64,000 nt of DNA from an uncultured Spirochaetaceae bacterium (GTDB lineage: Bacteria > Spirochaetota > Spirochaetia > Sphaerochaetales > Sphaerochaetaceae), in contig CALXMP010000007.1 in assembly GCA_944389505.1 (NCBI GenBank), forward strand, positions 28,889 through 92,888. The letters are read 5' to 3'. This document shows positions 61,765 through 64,000 of this stretch, piece after piece. The position numbers were made by a program, and so were the translations under genes. The first letter of the stretch is position 1. Every line of letters begins with the position of its first letter. The notes under the pieces were generated by a model. That model saw only the letters and a program-made list of their open reading frames with translations. It did no database searches and was not told the DNA's origin.

Positions 61765-62554
61765 GAGATTCCTTCTGATAATCCTGCTTGCCATAATCAT
61801 ATTTCCCATAGCATATGCGCTCATGGCATCATTCTTCTCCCCGATGGACTTTACGGACAGCTATGCCCACTTCCTGCCATCATCATTCTCACTCGATAAC
61901 TACAGGATGGCCCTTGGAAACAGGTATTATCCTCAGTTCATCGCAAACTCTGTCATTACATCGGTCATGCAGGCATTCCTGAGACTGGCCATACCGATTG
62001 CGGCAGCATTTGCATTCACCCATCTCGAATTCTCAGGAAGAAAGCCAATGCTCATAGTCCTGCTTGTTACGATGTTCATCCCGCCGGATGCACTGCTGTA
62101 TCCGAACTACAGCACTGTCGCAGGCATGGGTCTTCTCGATACATACTGGGGAATAATCCTTCCTTCTGTATTCTCGGCATCTTCGCTTCTTATGATCCTG
62201 GGGGCATTCAGATCCTGCGACAAGAACATCTATGAAGCTGCGAGAATTGATGGATCCGGAGATGGAAGATACGTCCTGCAGATACTTCTCCCGATGACAA
62301 GAAGCATAATAGCTGCTGTATTCCTGCAGACATTCATCACAGCATTCAATAGCTATCTATGGCCCCTTCTGGTAACTAGCCGCATGAGCATGAGGACGGT
62401 CCAGGTAGGAATCACAATGCTTGGATTCGCGGAATCTGGTGAATTTGGCGCTCAATTCGCCGCAATCATGATGATTACGCTTCCATTTCTTATTATCTTA
62501 GTGATAGCAAGAAGGAAGATGATGCAGGCTCTATCGGACAGCATCATCAATTGA
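61745..62554 (+). CDS. Sugar ABC transporter permease (MalG/UgpE type)
   Basis: The 269-residue partner permease has ERFLLIILLAIIIFPIAYALMASFFSP, PPDALLYPNYSTVAGMGLLDTYWGIILPS and the EAA loop NIYEAARIDGSGDGRYVLQILLPMTRSII. A GGGGGAGAC site lies within the end of the first permease gene. Together the two form the membrane channel of a CUT1 importer whose ATPase is probably the distant gene at 794. Confidence 0.91.
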   Translation: MIGRTAERFLLIILLAIIIFPIAYALMASFFSPMDFTDSYAHFLPSSFSLDNYRMALGNRYYPQFIANSVITSVMQAFLRLAIPIAAAFAFTHLEFSGRKPMLIVLLVTMFIPPDALLYPNYSTVAGMGLLDTYWGIILPSVFSASSLLMILGAFRSCDKNIYEAARIDGSGDGRYVLQILLPMTRSIIAAVFLQTFITAFNSYLWPLLVTSRMSMRTVQVGITMLGFAESGEFGAQFAAIMMITLPFLIILVIARRKMMQALSDSIIN

Positions 62555-62561
62555 GGAAAAG

Positions 62562-63851
62562 ATGAGAAAGGCGTTTTCTGTTTTCATGGTGCTCCTTGCA
62601 TCTGCTCTCCTGACAGCAGGAGGAAGCAAGGAAGAGAACACGATCACTATCTGGCATCAGTTCACCGGTGCGCACAGCGAGATGTTCGATGAGATTCTAG
62701 ATGGTTTCAATGAGACAATCGGCAAAGATATCGGAGTGACGGCTGAAGGAATATACCAGGGAGCTGCGAACGATGTGCTGACAAAGGTCAAGGCAGCGGC
62801 CGGAACCTCTGAGCTCCCTGATATCGCAGCAATGGATGCGACTGCCTGCCTTGATATGAAGGAATCCGATTACCTTATAACCGCAGATGAGGCAGGGATT
62901 GATAAATCACTTCTTCTTCCTGCCGCAGTCAGGGCTTTCACCTCTGACAGAGGGCTTCTCGCCATTCCATTCTGCTGCTCATCGCTCATCCTCTACTACA
63001 ATAAGACCGTCTTCGATGAGGCAGGGGCAGAACCTCCAGCGACTCTTGATGATTTCACTGTAATAGCCCCGCTTATAGGACAGAAGGACAGCGAAGGGAA
63101 TGTCACCCGCTATGCATTCGCTGGTACACCTACGACATATGAGCTGGGTGCGTTCATAGGGGCACAGAACGGACTGTCATACATGGTGGACGGAAAGAAC
63201 GGACACTTCGGAGTTCCCCGCAATGTTCTCATAGAGACAGATGGAACATTCAGAAACTTCCTTGTCCACTGGAAGCAGTTCTACGATACAGGCTTCGTCC
63301 TCAACACCTCTGACCAGATGCAGGAGTTCGCCGCAGGAAGATCAGCCTCCATGCTCAATGCCTCAGACAGGCTCCCAACCCTCCAGCGCCTTATCGGAGA
63401 TCGTTTCGAGATTGCAACAGCATTTGTTCCGATGACAGATGAGAATGCGACAGGCGGAGTGAATATTGGAGGAAGTGCACTCTTCATGTTCTCCGATTCG
63501 GAAGCTGTGGAAGCATTCATGGATTACATCCTCTCGCTCGATTGCCAGCGTTCCTGGGCAGAGAGCACAGGCTATCTGCCTGCTACCTCGGAAGTCTACT
63601 CCGACCCGGATTTCCAGAAGTATCTTGAGGAGAATCCGCTATACAGAACTGCTGTAGAGCAGACCCTCGCATCCAATCCTGAAGTCACAGGTATATGGAT
63701 GCCTTCAGGGTATCAGATATACCACACGTATCAATCTGAGATACGTGAAGTGACGGAGAACGGCAAGGATATCGATCAGGCTGTCCATGATATGGCCTCA
63801 TTCATCCAGCTCCAGCTTGATGATTACGCAAGGCAGAACACTTCAAATTAA
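62562..63851 (+). CDS. Sugar ABC transporter substrate-binding protein
   Basis: The 429-residue protein is a family 1 extracellular solute-binding protein: ITIWHQFTGAHSEMFDEILDGFNE at the N-terminus, GLLAIPFCCSSLILYYNKTVFDEAGAEPPATLDDF in the middle and RSWAESTGYLPATSEV near the end. The signal peptide ends SALLTAGGSKEE, where most lipoprotein relatives have a Cys; it has Gly instead, so it is probably cleaved by signal peptidase I and free in the periplasm. GGAAAAG precedes the ATG, 7 bp after the second permease. A terminator follows. Confidence 0.92.
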   Translation: MRKAFSVFMVLLASALLTAGGSKEENTITIWHQFTGAHSEMFDEILDGFNETIGKDIGVTAEGIYQGAANDVLTKVKAAAGTSELPDIAAMDATACLDMKESDYLITADEAGIDKSLLLPAAVRAFTSDRGLLAIPFCCSSLILYYNKTVFDEAGAEPPATLDDFTVIAPLIGQKDSEGNVTRYAFAGTPTTYELGAFIGAQNGLSYMVDGKNGHFGVPRNVLIETDGTFRNFLVHWKQFYDTGFVLNTSDQMQEFAAGRSASMLNASDRLPTLQRLIGDRFEIATAFVPMTDENATGGVNIGGSALFMFSDSEAVEAFMDYILSLDCQRSWAESTGYLPATSEVYSDPDFQKYLEENPLYRTAVEQTLASNPEVTGIWMPSGYQIYHTYQSEIREVTENGKDIDQAVHDMASFIQLQLDDYARQNTSN

Positions 63852-63869
63852 ATAAACAATACTAACTAA

Positions 63870-63905
63870 AGCTATCTCCTCTAATTATATGGAGATAGCT
63901 TTTTT
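63870..63905 (+). terminator. Terminator of the sugar ABC operon
   Basis: A 10-bp stem, AGCTATCTCC/GGAGATAGCT, with an 11-nt A+T-rich loop is followed by TTTTT. It begins 19 nt after the stop codon of the binding-protein gene. Confidence 0.92.
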
Positions 63906-63932
63906 GTTTCATGATTTCTATATTAGTAATGA

Positions 63933-63990
63933 CCACCGGCCCAGCCGGTGGCTTTAAATCCCCCTATAAGGGGCCGTCACCTGCCGGCAG
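63933..63990. repeat. Cluster of three hairpins at the window edge
   Basis: CCACCGGC/GCCGGTGG (8 bp, CCA loop, 63933-63951), CCCCT/AGGGG (5 bp, 63961-63973) and the self-complementary CTGCCGGCAG (63981-63990) follow each other. No gene is visible. Closely spaced hairpins of this sort mark ends of IS200/IS605-type elements, but the window stops too soon to tell. Confidence 0.5.
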
Positions 63991-64000
63991 CTAAAAGCCG

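Overview
The window looks like a chromosome segment from a spirochaete, most likely a Sphaerochaeta- or Treponema-type host-associated Spirochaetales. That is inference from gene content: spirochaetal-type lipoprotein signal peptides (AFTAC lipobox), poly-G promoter tracts like those of Treponema pallidum, a fused RlmK-RlmL, a FeoA-FeoB fusion, a CBS-CBS-ACT protein and abundant sugar ABC components. No rRNA or tRNA gene was seen, so the taxonomy is not fixed.

Layout. 0-9.6 kb: the end of an unknown gene, a TetR regulator, a sugar-ABC ATPase, aspartokinase, a MATE exporter, infA, an Smr-domain protein with repeated short motifs, a CBS-ACT protein, an MFS sugar transporter and a lysine 2,3-aminomutase-like radical SAM enzyme. 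9.6-17.5 kb: a tightly coupled minus-strand run nadE - small membrane protein - metallo-beta-lactamase - polA - coaE, then an internally repetitive membrane-anchored protein. 17.6-31 kb: a degenerate GH2 beta-mannosidase-like gene, a diketogulonate-reductase-like dehydrogenase, a 23S/tRNA uracil methyltransferase, oligopeptidase F, a taurine/nitrate-type ABC transporter, an NtrB/NtrC-like two-component pair, Hsp33 and RlmKL. 31-38 kb: two brnT-brnA toxin-antitoxin modules, a periplasmic M16 protease and variable lipoprotein cassette 1. 38-48 kb: an XRE-like regulator, an orphan AgrC-type kinase, TrmJ-like methyltransferase, GDPD, DUF362 ferredoxin, FeoAB, a second MATE and a hypothetical protein. 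48.5-59.8 kb: a visibly A+T-richer accessory stretch with a nuclease-NACHT STAND protein, an AAA/DUF4143 ATPase behind a tandem repeat, variable lipoprotein cassette 2, a DUF1016 nuclease and a nuclease-DUF2075 helicase. 59.8-64 kb: a nucleotidyltransferase and a sugar ABC operon (two permeases and a binding protein).

The most unusual system is a duplicated cassette at 36.0-37.9 kb and 54.3-55.9 kb. Each copy has the same order on the minus strand: a TTGACA box, a run of 9-10 G and a TAGyCTATA box; a lipoprotein with Ig-like segments; an intercistronic hairpin; a 71-77-residue helix-turn-helix protein; and one or two hairpins whose stems differ but whose 14-nt loop, CTTAGCCTGTGCGG, is conserved. 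The same loop recurs alone at 11.1 kb. A decapitated copy of the cassette leader lies next to cassette 1. I read this as a phase-variable surface lipoprotein family that recombines.

A second pattern runs through the whole window. About ten genes lack a Shine-Dalgarno sequence and instead have a -10 hexamer ending exactly 6 (sometimes 7) nt before the ATG, often with an extended TGn motif. This predicts leaderless mRNAs. At 54.06 kb the -35 box of such a promoter sits inside the first unit of a 4 x 23-bp repeat.
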